The position numbers were made by a program, and so were the translations under genes. Positions 22,736-34,009 of a stretch of DNA of 64,000 nucleotides are shown piece by piece. The notes beneath the pieces are model-generated. The model was not told the DNA's origin and ran no database searches. It was given only the letters and a program-made list of their open reading frames with translations. How positions within the stretch are numbered: the stretch's first letter is position 1; each line of letters opens with the position of its first letter. The DNA lies in contig CM054060.1 in assembly GCA_028641055.1 (NCBI GenBank), positions 161,794,696-161,858,695 on the forward strand, written 5' to 3'. This stretch comes from Alopecurus myosuroides (Eukaryota; Streptophyta; Magnoliopsida; Poales; Poaceae).

Positions 22736-24856
22736 TTAAGTATAATATGGACGTAGCTGAGCCACGTTCCATGGTCTATCTCTTTCTTGCATAGATGAAG
22801 TGGTATGTGCGGTGTCGTTAACTGTAGCCGACTCTTCCCTTGCATCTATCAAGTAATATGATCCATTATGCAGATTCCGGCTTATGATAAATGGTCCTTC
22901 CCATGGTGGTGATAATTTGTGCTTTCCTTCATTTGACTGTACCAGGCGCAAAACCAAGTCTCCTTCCTGGAATACCCGGGTTTTCACGCGCCGGCTATGA
23001 TACCTCCGTAGATCTTGCTGATATATGGCTGATCTTTCCAGGGCTTGTTCTCTTTGCTCTTCTAACATGTCTACGGCGTCCTGCCGGGTTTTTTCGTTCT
23101 CCACTTCGACGTAAGCTGATACTCGCGGTGAGTCGTGAATAATGTCACTCGGTAACACTGCCTCCGCACCATAGACCATGAAGAAGGGCGTCATCTGAGT
23201 GGATCTGTTAGGTGTAGTGTTGATACCCCAAACCACAGAAGGAAGTTCTTCGACCCATGCACCAGCAGCCCTGATACAGGGAACTCGCAATCGTGGTTTT
23301 AACCCGCGAAGCAATTCTTGGTTTGCTCTCTCCACTTGTCCATTGGCCTGCGGGTGAGACACCGATGCAACATCAAGCCGGATTCCATTGTTGCCGCGGA
23401 ACTTCTCCATCTCACCAAGGGACATGTTGGTTCCATTGTCGGTAATTATGCTGTGGGGATATCCGAATCGGTAGATAATCCTTTTCAGGAACTTGACTGC
23501 TGTAGCTGCTTCGCAATTAGTAACTGGCATAACCTCAACCCACTTGGTAAACTTATCAATAGCCACCAAAAGATGTGTCTTCTTGCATGGTGACATATGA
23601 AAGGGGCCAACCATGTCCATACCCCAGACAGCGAACGGCCAAGTTAACGGGATGGTCCGTAACTCCATAGCCGGCACATGGGTTTGGCGAGCGTACCTTT
23701 GACATCCGTCACACCTTGCTACCAATCGTTCCGCATCCGCTAGAGCCGTGAGCCAGAAAAATCCGTGTCGATAAGCTTTAGCCACAAGGGACCTTGTGGA
23801 TGCATGATGTCCACAGTCGCCTTCATGGATTTCCTTGAGAATCTGTCGGCCTTCTTCTGGCGCTACGCAGCGCAAAAAGACTCCTGCTGCGCTTCTCTTG
23901 TATAATTCTCCATTGATGATAGAATATCCCTTGGCTCGCCTCAAAATTTGCCTTGCTAACACCTCCTGCTGTGGTAACTCGCCCCGCGACAGGTAGGCCA
24001 AAAACGGTTCTGTCCATTCGGGAACAGTACGTACTGTAGCCACAAGTCCTGAATCCGGGTCTTGGTTTGCCAATTCCTCCTCTGACTCGGTTTTAACCGA
24101 TGGTTGCCATAATTCATCCAGGAAAACGTTAGGTGGAACCGGCTCTCTGCGCGAGCCGAGTCTAGCGAGCGCGTCGGCTGCCTCGTTCTTTCTTCTGTCT
24201 ATATGCTCCACCTCATACCCGGAAAAACATCCTGCAACCCTATCAACTTCCCTGCGGTATGCTGCCATAGTTGCGTCCTTTCTATCCCAAGTTCCTGACA
24301 CCTGCTGTACCACAAGATCCGAATCTCCGAAACACCGTATCCTTTTGATGTTCATCTCCTTAGCTGCCCTTAGGCCGTGCAATAGGGCCTCATACTCGGC
24401 CACGTTGTTGGAACAGTCAAAGTGGATTTGTAGTACGTAACTTAGTTTATATCCTTTGGGTGACGTCAACACCACCCCAGCTCCTGATCCCTCGTATTGC
24501 TTAGATCCATCGAAGTGCATGATCCATGACTCGGAATTTGGAACCGTTGTAGTCATGCCTGTATGTGTCCAGTCGTTAACGAAATCAATTAAAGCTTGAG
24601 ATTTGATTGCTGACCTGGGTTCGTAGTTGATGTGATAATCCCCCATCTCTATCGCCCATTTGGCTATTCTTCCCGTCGCGTCTGAGTTCCTGATGATATC
24701 CGACATTGGTATTGAACTAACCACTGTTATGGGGTGTTCTTGGAAGTACGGCTTCAATTTCCGGCTAGCCATAAAGACCCCAAACACCAGCTTTTGCCAA
24801 TGTGGATAGCGCTGCTTTGCTTCTGATAATACCTCGCTGACATAATAAACCGGCCT
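22736..24856 (-). CDS. pol: Element 1 pol, RNase H and integrase part
   Basis: Open frame in the same phase as the RT part upstream, separated from it only by a TAG at 24857-24859. It starts with the degenerate end of the Gypsy RNase H. A second, plant/archaeal-type RNase H follows, with FDGS, AEYEAL, GDSDL and NEAADALARL carrying the D-E-D-D set. Integrase then has an H-H-C-C zinc site (C-D-G-C), core D in WGMDMVGPF, D in ITDNGTN and E in QVERANQELL, and a C-terminal region ending in QLRPYYT. All catalytic residues are present. Dual RNase H is characteristic of Tat-lineage Gypsy elements. Function: RNA removal during reverse transcription and insertion of the cDNA. Confidence 0.9.
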   Translation of the reverse strand, partial: RPVYYVSEVLSEAKQRYPHWQKLVFGVFMASRKLKPYFQEHPITVVSSIPMSDIIRNSDATGRIAKWAIEMGDYHINYEPRSAIKSQALIDFVNDWTHTGMTTTVPNSESWIMHFDGSKQYEGSGAGVVLTSPKGYKLSYVLQIHFDCSNNVAEYEALLHGLRAAKEMNIKRIRCFGDSDLVVQQVSGTWDRKDATMAAYRREVDRVAGCFSGYEVEHIDRRKNEAADALARLGSRREPVPPNVFLDELWQPSVKTESEEELANQDPDSGLVATVRTVPEWTEPFLAYLSRGELPQQEVLARQILRRAKGYSIINGELYKRSAAGVFLRCVAPEEGRQILKEIHEGDCGHHASTRSLVAKAYRHGFFWLTALADAERLVARCDGCQRYARQTHVPAMELRTIPLTWPFAVWGMDMVGPFHMSPCKKTHLLVAIDKFTKWVEVMPVTNCEAATAVKFLKRIIYRFGYPHSIITDNGTNMSLGEMEKFRGNNGIRLDVASVSHPQANGQVERANQELLRGLKPRLRVPCIRAAGAWVEELPSVVWGINTTPNRSTQMTPFFMVYGAEAVLPSDIIHDSPRVSAYVEVENEKTRQDAVDMLEEQREQALERSAIYQQDLRRYHSRRVKTRVFQEGDLVLRLVQSNEGKHKLSPPWEGPFIISRNLHNGSYYLIDAREESATVNDTAHTTSSMQERDRPWNVAQLRPYYT

Positions 24857-26929
24857 CTAAACCGGGTAACCTTTCCCATCCTCTTTACGCTCCACAACGA
24901 CTACTGCGCTGACGGCTCGGGGGCCAGCTGCCACGTACAGCAACATAGGCTCTTTAGGACCCGGCGCCGCTAGTACTGGTGCTTCAGATAACTGCTTCTT
25001 TAGTGCCTCGAATGCCTCATCCGCCTCTTGATCCCACACGAATTTGTCTGATTTCCGCAAGAGCCGGTACAAGGGTATTGCCTTTTCTCCGAGTCTGGAT
25101 ATGAATCGGCTCAAGGCTGCTACGCAGCCCGTGAGCTTTTGAACATGCTTCAAATTTTCTGGTTTTTTCAGACCCTGGATGGCCTTGATTTTATCCGGGT
25201 TTGCCTCGATTCCTCTCTCGGAAACTATAAAGCCGAGTAATTTCCCGGCTGGAACTCCGAACACGCACTTTGTCGGGTTAAGCTTCATCTGGTACCTCCT
25301 CAAGTTTTTGAACGTCTCCTTTAGATCATCGATAAACGTCTCCGCCTTCCTGGTCTTGATGACCACATCATCCACATAGGCATGGACATTGCGTCCGATT
25401 TGGTCTTCGAAGCACTTTTGAATACACCGTTGGTAAGTTGCACCGGCGTTCTTCAATCCAAACGTCATGGTTTTATAACAGAAGGCCCCAAAAGGGGTTA
25501 TGAATGATGTTTTCTCCCAATCCTCCCTCTTGAGCTTAATCTGATGATACCCGGAATATGCGTCCAGGAAGCATAATAAATCGCTTCCAGCTACTGCATC
25601 TATAATCTGATCTATCCTGGGTAGTGCGAACGGATCCTTTGGGCAGTGTTTGTTGAGACTCGTAAAATCAATGCACATCCTCCACTCATTGGTCTTTTTC
25701 ATCACTAGAACCGGGTTTGCCAGCCAATCCGGGTGAAATACTTCCATGATAAAGTCGGCTGCCAATAGCCGAGCGATCTCTTCGCCTATAGCCTTCCTTC
25801 TTTCCTCATTCATTTTCCTCAAGCCCTGCTTCACGGGCCTGGACTTGGGATCCACATGCAAACTGTGCTCGGCCAACTCCGTAGGGATACCCGGCATATC
25901 GCTGGGTGTCCAGGTGAACACATCTGCATTTGAACGAATAAACTCCACAAGTGCTTCCTCCTGCTCTTTTCCCAAGTTAGACCCTATGGTAAATTGCTTA
26001 GTGGAATCGCCTTCAACGAAATCTATCTTCTTGGTGTCTTGTGCTGCCTTGAATTTTGCTCTCTCGTCCTCGGTATTCGGCTTGTTCAAGGCTGTTCTAT
26101 CATCCGGGTTCACTTGAGACCGGTAATATTCGAGTTCTTCCTTTCTGCATGCTTGCTCAGCCATAACCGAATCTCCTTCGTCACACTCGGCCGCTATATC
26201 CCGGTTCCCATGTATGGTGATGGTCCGTTTAGGACCCGGAATCTTTAGCTGCAAATTCACGTAGCACGGCCTAGCCATGAATTTGGCGTAAGCCGGTCTT
26301 CCAAACAGCGCGTGATAAGGACTGCGCAATTTGACCACCTCGAACGTGAGCCACTCAACTCGATAATTATCCGTTGATTCTCCAAAAGCAACCTCCAAGG
26401 TGATCTTTCCCTCGGGGCTCGCCGAGTGACCCGGCACGATCCCATGAAAGATTGTCGAACTTTTCTGCAACTGGGACTCTTTGAGACTCATCCGTAAGAA
26501 GGTTTCCCAATAAAGGATGTTGATGCTACTTCCACCGTCCATCAGGACCCTCTTCAGTTCGTAACCATTAACCTGTGGAGGAACCACCAATGCCAAGACT
26601 CCTGGACGCTCTACTTTTTCCGGATGATCTCTTCTACTCCACGTTATCTCTTGTTCTGCCCATCTAAGGTATCCCAGCGCGGCCGATGAAACCGAGTTTG
26701 CCGCTTGCTTTGACGTCTCTTTGTTCCTGCTAGAAGTTCCTGTAGTATGCACATGATATTGTCCTTTTAAATTAGTCGTTCGTACCATACCGACGAAGAT
26801 GTTGATCCGGCCGATCGTCACGACGGATCCGGATTCGAGGTGATCCGACTCTGGCCCCCAGCCGGAATCGTCCACCATCTTTTTTCCTCTGCGGTCGATG
26901 TAGATTTCGCCGACGACGAGATTCTCCAT
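24857..26929 (-). CDS. pol: Element 1 gag remnant, protease and reverse transcriptase
   Basis: Starts with the first ATG after the primer site (26929, MENLVVGEI). About 60 residues of gag N-terminus lead straight into QYHVHTTG, which in element 2 lies near the gag C-terminus, so the gag core (roughly 800 residues) is deleted in frame. Protease follows with LMDGGSS as the likely active-site motif and FGRPAY. RT has NPVLVMKK, FLDAYSGYHQI, PFGAFCYKTMTFGLKNAG and the catalytic YVDDVVIKT. The frame ends at TAG (24857-24859), read as a point nonsense change of a Gln codon, because the next residues match the usual RPVYYVSEVL continuation. Without that stop, protease-RT-RNase H-integrase would be one frame. 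Confidence 0.9.
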   Translation of the reverse strand: MENLVVGEIYIDRRGKKMVDDSGWGPESDHLESGSVVTIGRINIFVGMVRTTNLKGQYHVHTTGTSSRNKETSKQAANSVSSAALGYLRWAEQEITWSRRDHPEKVERPGVLALVVPPQVNGYELKRVLMDGGSSINILYWETFLRMSLKESQLQKSSTIFHGIVPGHSASPEGKITLEVAFGESTDNYRVEWLTFEVVKLRSPYHALFGRPAYAKFMARPCYVNLQLKIPGPKRTITIHGNRDIAAECDEGDSVMAEQACRKEELEYYRSQVNPDDRTALNKPNTEDERAKFKAAQDTKKIDFVEGDSTKQFTIGSNLGKEQEEALVEFIRSNADVFTWTPSDMPGIPTELAEHSLHVDPKSRPVKQGLRKMNEERRKAIGEEIARLLAADFIMEVFHPDWLANPVLVMKKTNEWRMCIDFTSLNKHCPKDPFALPRIDQIIDAVAGSDLLCFLDAYSGYHQIKLKREDWEKTSFITPFGAFCYKTMTFGLKNAGATYQRCIQKCFEDQIGRNVHAYVDDVVIKTRKAETFIDDLKETFKNLRRYQMKLNPTKCVFGVPAGKLLGFIVSERGIEANPDKIKAIQGLKKPENLKHVQKLTGCVAALSRFISRLGEKAIPLYRLLRKSDKFVWDQEADEAFEALKKQLSEAPVLAAPGPKEPMLLYVAAGPRAVSAVVVVERKEDGKGYPV

Positions 26930-26973
26930 ATTCTTCCGAGCTTCTCCCGTGATGTAAACACCTTTGGACGCAG

Positions 26974-26991
26974 GCCCCACGGTGGGCGCCA
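26974..26991 (-). promoter_or_regulatory. Element 1 primer binding site
   Basis: On the minus strand, TGGCGCCCACCGTGGGGC lies two bases after the 5' LTR end. It is the type of site used by many grass Tat/Athila-type Gypsy elements. It is identical to the site in element 2. Confidence 0.8.
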
Positions 26992-26993
26992 AC

Positions 26994-27474
26994 TGTCGTG
27001 GGATAATCACGGCAGATGTTACCGGGGGGTAACTGATCTTGGGGCAAGACGACACAGGTATTTGGGAGAGGGTTTAGCTCAGAGGAAAACATGGTGCAAT
27101 TCGATCTGGTAGCCGGCAATCAAAGTCGCCGAGTCTCCGATCTTGATATAACAACTCAATTCTAGGATTACACTGGATGCTCGATATCAAGCGCTACTGC
27201 TAGGGTTCTAAGATCTCTGTCTAAAACTAGACCTGGGAGTCGGTTTATAAAGCACCCGTACCCCCTGGCTTATTCCCCAAGGCGCACCCTGGGTCCTACC
27301 CGGACACGACGCACAAACCCTAGCTTTCCTTTACAATAACCCACAATCCGGGTTGCTGGGCCTACAAACTTGGGCCTCCACAAGCTTCCTTATCCTTAGC
27401 CGGATCCTGCGCACCGTCCTTTGGGCCGGGTTACTCCTTGGAGTTTGGCCTACCGGGTTATCATCCCCCCGTCA
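26994..27474 (-). repeat. Element 1 5' LTR
   Basis: 481 bp. It drives gag-pol on the minus strand. A TATA box (TTTATAAA, 27244-27251) sits in the middle of the LTR. It is nearly identical to the 3' LTR, so the insertion is recent on an LTR-divergence scale. Confidence 0.95.
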
Positions 27475-28134
27475 ATCCTCATCCTCCTCTCCTCAAGTTG
27501 AAGCTAGTGTTGAAGATGTTGATGATGATTATCAAGGCCAAGTTGGTCAAGACGGGGACCCAAATGCTCAAGATGATCAAGTGATTCCTCCTTGCAATAA
27601 TGAGGAGATTGATGCCCGTCGTGCCAGAAGGATAAGAAGATCTTTGAAACATATTGATTCTCAAGACAACAAAGTGTTGGAAGATGTTCAAGCTAGAAGA
27701 TCCACAAGAAGGCAATTGGCTCATTTTAGTGAGCATCATGCTCACATATCTATGGTGGAACCAAAGAAAGTGTTTGAAGCTCTTGAGGACACCGATTGGG
27801 TTGAAGCTATGCATGATGAGCTCAATAACTTTGAGCACAATAAAGTTTGGAAGCTAGATGAGAAGCCCAAAGATTGCCACAATGATATTGGCACTAAGTG
27901 GATATTCAAGAACAAGCAAGATGAGCATGGTATTGTCATAAGGAAGAATGCAAGATTGGTGGCTCAAGGCTACACTGAAGTGGAAGGCATTGACTTTGAT
28001 GAGACCTTTGCTCCCGTGGCTCGCCTTGAGTCCATTCGTATCCTTCTTGCATATGCATCTTCGCATAATTCCAAGTTGCAACAAATGGATGTCAAAAGTG
28101 CTTTCTTGAATGGTCCACTAAAAGAGGAGGTATA
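27475..28134 (+). pseudogene. pol: Copia pol, linker and RT N-terminal half
   Basis: Host Copia sequence between the two Gypsy insertions, open throughout. An acidic linker leads to RT fingers: [30 protein letters not shown], and [11 protein letters not shown] with the first catalytic Asp. It stops at KEEVYV, where element 2 is inserted. The first five bases are the duplicated target ATCCT; the last five are the first copy of GTATA. Confidence 0.9.
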
Positions 28135-28588
28135 TGTCGTGGGATAATCACGGCAGATGTTACCGGGGGTAACTGATCTAGGGGCAAGTCGACACAGGTA
28201 TTTGGGAGAGGGTTTAGCTCGAAGGAAGACATGGCGAAAAGCAATCTAAGAGCCGGAAAACAACTCGCCGGATCTCGATATGATTATACTGGATACTCGA
28301 TAATAGGTGTTACAGTTATGACTTGAATCTCTCTCAGGCGAAACCTAGGGGTTGGTTTATATAGTACTCATACCCCCTTTGGCTTGCCATACAAAGCGCT
28401 CCTTGAGTCCTACTCGAATTCTACATACGTATCCTAGCTTTCCTTATCGTAACCCACAATCCGGGTTACGATCCTTACAAGCCCTGGGCCTTCCAGAAGC
28501 TTCTGCGTCCTTAGCCGGATTTGGTCCATATGCCGTTTGGGCCGGATTACACCTGGGGTTGGCATACCGGGTTACTACCCCCTCATCA
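28135..28588 (-). repeat. Element 2 3' LTR
   Basis: 454 bp, TGATGAGGGGG... to ...CCACGACA on the minus strand. Base-by-base reading shows no difference from 37545-37998. The inner flank (GGGGAC on the minus strand) is the likely polypurine tract. Confidence 0.95.
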
Positions 28589-28975
28589 GTAGTCCCCAGA
28601 ATAGCTTGGGCTTCCAAGATTTACTCTTCGAAGCGCTGGCTATTCCCTACAGAAATATTAGATGCAAACACATGAGGATTAAGACGCAGCGCGTCTATGA
28701 ATAGCCGCGACTGGCGCCAAGGAAGCCAGGCGAAAACCCGGCTCTTCTTTTTAGGTTCTTCCTTAATCTCTCAAACTTAAATCTCAATAGGAAACTCCAT
28801 GATTCCACATCCTTCTTGATAACTACCGCTGATACAGGGAAGGCAATTTCCCCTTCCTTTTTCTCTGGATCATATTGGCCTGCGCATAAAATGTGCCTTT
28901 CAAATTTCGAAATCACCAAATACTCCGTATTCCCCGGGTCTCGACCGTTAGGCCAAGCCTTTCCACCCGGACGGT

Positions 28976-28983
28976 TATAAATA
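28976..28983 (+). promoter_or_regulatory. TATA box of element 2 reverse-strand gene
   Basis: TATAAATA on the plus strand, about 270 bp before a donor-like site TCG/GTAAGT at 29243. That would end the 5' UTR exon; the acceptor TTACCAG precedes the ATG at 29754. Position and structure match element 1. Confidence 0.6.
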
Positions 28984-29753
28984 AAGACCAATGAGCAAAT
29001 CCAACTCTTAACGGCTCATTTCCCCCATTCCACTTCTTCCCAAGCTCGAGCTCGCAGAGTGCCACCACGGGAACCCCACGCATCTCGCCGGAGCCCATCC
29101 GACTTCGTTTGCGCTCCGCCACCGCACGAACCGCTCCAGCTCCCGAATCCGCCGTCAAGCCTCCGATTCGCCGGCCAACGGTCGCGAAAGGGCACGAATC
29201 TTGCGCTATCTGTCTCCGCAAGGCCTTACTCCAATCCTCTTCGGTAAGTTCCTTACATCCTCCAGCTTATTCCCGCAGTTTCTTAGTTCTTCCTCAGATT
29301 GGATCTGAATCGAGCGGTCCGCGATTTCTCGGGCTGCGCCAGATTAACTCACCGGTTTCCACTATAACCACTCCCATAGATAGGATTTATAGCTTGTATT
29401 GCCCCCCTAACTCCGGTAATCACTAATTTGGTCACAAATTTAGAAATAAGATCCCCAGTTTAGGCTCGGGCCATCTAGAGTTTCCGCCTTTGTTCTCCCT
29501 CCTCAGAAAATCTTACTTCTCCGGCTCATTCGCAGATAGTATGCATATAAGTATCCCCCTAGCTTCTCCAAACATTTGCTTTTGCGGAAAGCTCTTTGGG
29601 TTTTGTAGAGTCACTTGACACCCGGACAAACCATACTTGACCCGGCGAGGCAATAACCGGATTATGTTTAAATTGCCGATAGCTGCTTACCTGCTAACTT
29701 CCAAGTTTTTGTTTCTTATGTCCTTTTCTTCAATGTTTTACCAGGTCAATCCC

Positions 29754-32700
29754 ATGGCACCCAAGAGGCAGGGGAAACAGCCGGCTAAGGCTAAATCCAC
29801 AAACGCCATTTCAGCCAACTGGGGGAAGTCCTCCGTCACCAAGACCAAACTGGAGGAATTGGTAGAGCTTGGAATCCTACCTCCACAGGAATCCATCCGC
29901 TGGAGAGCACCTGGCAACGAAACCCGGCCTTCTCCAGCCACGGATGAGGTAATATGCTTCGTTGAACACGTGACCCGGGGCTTCAGGCCTCCGGGTCACC
30001 CCTTCTTCCGTGACGTCTTAGACCACTACAAACTCCGTATCTTTGATATAGGCCCGAACTCCATTTTAAACATCTCCCATTTTATCGTTCTTTCCGAGTC
30101 TTACTTGTGCACTCCGCCAAGCCTGGCTCTTTTTGTTGAGCTTTTCCAGTGCAAGCCGTGTCGCGAAAGCGGCGACGGCGCACTTCTTACTTGCGGCGGG
30201 GTTTCTATCCAGCGCCGCAAGAACTCCCTCATGCCCCCCATTTCTCTCAATTCTCACGTAAAGCACTGGCAGCTTTCTTACTTCTACTGCCAAGATACCT
30301 CTCCACCCGGCGAAAAGAAGTTGCCGGGTTACTCGGAGGGTCAACTTGACATCTCCGAGTCTTTCAACGCCTTCGCCTGTGACTCGGACAGGGAGGCGAT
30401 TTTGCCTTCGTTAGCTAGGATCTCCATCTTGTCCGCCCGAGGCCTCGTCGGGCTAAACCTGGTGAAGGCCTGGGTTAGCTTCCGCATTCAGCCGAACTCC
30501 ATTCGTGAGAAGCTGATGTGTGAATACTCGGGTCAAACCACGGACCCCATCCGATACTCCCCTAACACCCTTGCTCCTAGCGATATGAACAAGATGATCA
30601 AAGGTTTTTTAACGGAGAAGCTCGAGGTGATCCGGGGCATAGCCGGATTAGAACCTTTCACCCTCGAGAATCCAGCCCCCGCAGTGAGTCTTTCTATCTT
30701 TCGATTTTGACTTCCAGCAGCTTACTCTTATTTGCTTCTCTTGGCTCGATATTAATCACTATCCTGGCGTCTTCTCCTCAGGCCGATGATGACTTTTGGA
30801 AGGTCGACACCTCTCCTAGTTCCGAAGATATGGAGGAGGAAGATGATGCCGCCAACTCGGATGAAGGTGCATATTCAATCCCTTACACGTATTAAATCCC
30901 ACCTTTTCTTCTTCCTTATGCCATAACTCGGATACTTTTCAGAACGAGAAGGCCAAAACGAAGAAGAAGAAGACAGCAGGGACAAGTCCGCCAGCGAGGA
31001 GGAAGAGCCGGAACCGACCCCCAAAGCCGGAACAAAGAGGAAATCTCGAAGGATAGCCCTCCAGGTTTTTATTTCATCTCCCTACTCCTTGTTTTTTTTG
31101 TTCCCATAACCTTACTCCGGGGCTAACCCCGTTTTCTCCCCCTTTGATCATAACTGAAGGAGCCACCCACGACTAGGCGCCGCATAACCCGGAACCATCC
31201 GGGTAGCGAGACCCTTAACCCGGTCGCTTCGCCGCCCCCGGTTCAACACCCTGGTACTCATCGTAAACACAATTTCTTTCCGGGTTAACCTTTGCAACGT
31301 AACCCCAAACCTTTCCTGCCTTTTTTCAGTCTCTTCCGGGTCTAGCGGCGGCTCCCCCTCGGACTTCCCGGTGAACACCGGGTAAACTTCTTTCCTTGTC
31401 ATTATGCCAAACTTTTACCACTTTTTTCACAACCAAAGACTAACTGCATCCTTGCACCTTCTGCAGAGCCACAGTTGTCATTAGCGACGATGAGGGCACG
31501 GAAACTGAGGTCCGAGTCGAGAATAGGCCGGCTAGCGACGCTGGTGACGAGCAAGCGTCGCCGCCGGAGCTGGCTAAGCATGATGCCGGGTATCCCATTG
31601 CTTCGCACGCAGGCGAGGAAGGAACGGGAGCAGCTTCGAGCGCAGGAGGGGGACCAAACTCCGATATTCGGATAACCCGGGTGCCACCTCCTGTTACAAG
31701 AAATGCTCCTTTTTCCACTTTTCAGGTACCCGAGCCATCTAACTCGGATAACGCTGACTTTAACCAGCTGATGAGCGCTCTTCTCTCCATGAAAGCTTCA
31801 GAAGGGACTGTTTTAGAACGTATAGCTGCAGCACATCAGGTAACTTTCACTTGATACTCCTTATTATACAACTAGTCCCCAAGTTCCGAGTATAATTTTT
31901 GCAATTATTCTCGGTACTTCGCATAATATTTTTTCGGTAATCATTTTCTCGGAGGAAATGCTCTCGTGATATCCGGCTTACCGCTTTGCCCGGTCTTTGC
32001 AGGCAGAGATTACTCAGTCAGATGAAGCGTTACTTAAGGCTGAGCAGCTCTTACAGGCTGAAGTAGAGCGTAGGGAGACCCTTGAAGCGGAGGTAAAGAC
32101 TCTGAAAAAAGATGTCTCCACTTACAAGAAGAAGTACAACGCTGCCCAATCTTCGCTGAATAACTTGTCGGCTCAGATCACGGACACTTACCGCATCTTA
32201 CTGAGTAAGTTTTTATTTGCCGTTTAACTTGCGTATTTCTACCATGCCGTTGTAATAATCAAGATTACTGATATACCTTTGTGTTGTTCGATTTTAGGTG
32301 CCAACCTTGCTACTCCGGAGGAGAATGCCATTACTCAGGCTAAGACTTTGAAGACTGTGCTTCGGACATTTTTTGCCGGCACTAAACTTTTACTTGATGC
32401 TATCAAGTGGCCTTCTGAGGTATACCCGGGAGAAGATAATCTTATGCAGGCCTTCTCAACGGTGCCTGGGTGGATTGAGATAATGAAGCGCTCAGCTTGC
32501 CGGATTGGAATGACCCGGGCCCTTACACTGGCGAAGGCTTATTTTCCTAAGCTTGACCCGGCCAAGGTAACATCCGGGTTTCCAGAATTCAAAGCTGACG
32601 GGTCCAAGTTTGAGCCCAAGGACTTCAAAGATATTCAACGTGCTGTACGCTCCTCAGCCACTACCTTGGCCGACAAAATGGAACTGGACAAAATCATGAG

Positions 32701-32965
32701 TTCTTATGACGCTGAGGGCAAAGTTATTTTGGTGGATGCACCTCCTCCTTTTGATATGGTGGAAAGATGGTCGACTGACCTGGCCAGGAGGAAAGAAGAG
32801 GCCGCAAAGAGAGAAGCAGAGCTAGGCGCAAAGCCGTCCACCTCTACACCGGCCGTGCCTCCGCCTGTCCGTCCAGATGTGAAGAGCCCGAGCAAGACTG
32901 CTGACAAGGCCAAGGAGCAAGTCCAAGATCTAGACCCGGAAGATCGCTCTCAGGATGCCGAGTAG
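29754..32965 (+). CDS. Element 2 reverse-strand spliced gene (PF04195-type)
   Basis: Seven proposed coding exons with GT/AG edges: 29754-30683, 30782-30866, 30943-31064, about 31158-31380, about 31466-31839, 32004-32206 and 32299-32965. Exon 1 (310 codons) contains ISANWGKSS, VTRGFRPPGHPFF, NSILNISHF and TCGGVSIQRRKN. Exon 2 is acidic (DDDFWKVD). Exon 6 is a Glu/Lys/Leu-rich coiled-coil candidate ending in ITDTYRILL. The last exon has SACRIGMTRALTLAKAYFPKL and a charged tail. The product is closely parallel to that of element 1, with the exon 6 acceptor intact here (TTTGCAG). Function is unknown. It could act in regulation of the element, as a structural accessory, or as antisense RNA; nothing in the sequence decides this. 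Confidence 0.75.
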
Positions 32966-34009
32966 GATGCTACTAGTGCTTTTCGTTTTCTTAAGACTGA
33001 TATGATTTTTGTGGTGCGCCTGTGCGCCACTGATGCTGATACTACGCCTGTACGCTTGTTAATTCATGATAACTCTTTGCCTTCCCTGGCTTTTGATAAT
33101 CTCGATACTTGTGTTACGTATAAGCTTATTCTCGATACTTTGAACTCTTGCTTTCAATTTCCTTTTGAGACTCGGTTAACCGAGTATCGTAGGTTTTGAT
33201 AGATGGACTTTTCTTTAAGTCCCCAATACTCGGCAACTAAGGTTTACAGACCTTGGTAGTTAAACAGTTTGTTTCTGTTTCGAAGTCCCCAGTCCCCATG
33301 ACCCAAAGTACGAGCTATGGGGGCGTGGGCTTTCTCAGATGACATACTGCTGTTTACCAAGCTGAAGACCAATAGCTGTTCTCATAAATACTGAAGTCAT
33401 GCTTAATATTTGTTGAGTTTCCGGCTATGTTAGCCTTATACTCTGCATGGACTTGTGGTTTAGATGACCCTTTTGATTACCTTGTACTGTAAGCCGGCTT
33501 TCGCGTGGATACCATGTCGTTGCATCTATACGAAAAACAAAATCAAGCACGCTCCATTGGGCTGCATAGTTTGATTGTAATCGTAAGTGAACAGATCATG
33601 CCACTTTGGTGCGAGTCACATCGAGCTTAAGTAAGAATAATCAAGAAATTTGGCTCCTTCGTCCAGTTATAGGATTGTAGCCGCACCCGTTTCTACGGGT
33701 GATCAGCCCCCATAACTCATAGGCATCATGGCCGGGTCTCCGGGTTTGTGATTACTTACTGAAGTAGATCAACCCCCAGAGACCTAAATTCACGCAACGT
33801 ATTTCGATGATATTGATGTACTGATAATAACAACGTTACTTACTTGTAACTGAAGCAAAAGACCATGATAAGACCCGAAAGCATCTTCTTTTATTGATAA
33901 ACATTTCTTTTTTGAATCAGCAGGCCGCCTCATTAAAAACCTTCCAGTCCCCTTAGGTACCCTGGTAAGGAAAAGAGCGCGTCTGAAACCTGCCGTCGAT
34001 TACACTGCT
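32966..34009. other. Convergent spacer of element 2
   Basis: About 1.04 kb with no credible gene. It is related to the spacer of element 1, for example the shared GTAAGCCGGCTTTCGCGTGG region near 33490. It probably contains the 3' ends of both transcription units. Confidence 0.6.

Larger units (their letters stand above)
16819..27474 (-). mobile_element. Tat-lineage Gypsy element 1 (gag-core deleted)
   Basis: 10,656 bp flanked by ATCCT at 16814-16818 and 27475-27479. Read on the minus strand, the 5' LTR is 26994-27474, the primer site adjoins it, and gag N-terminus, protease, RT, RNase H and integrase follow down to 22736. The plus-strand reverse gene (18470-21668) lies between pol and the 3' LTR (16819-17298). 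A plant-type second RNase H and a reverse-strand gene place it in the Tat lineage. The gag core is missing, joining the N-terminal gag region to the pre-protease region near 26765. Confidence 0.95.

Noticed and set aside
28352..28675. Open frame through the element 2 LTR, also seen at 37762 fused to Copia RT
   Set aside because: It is LTR sequence read on the wrong strand; the apparent fusion to RT at 37999 is created by the insertion.
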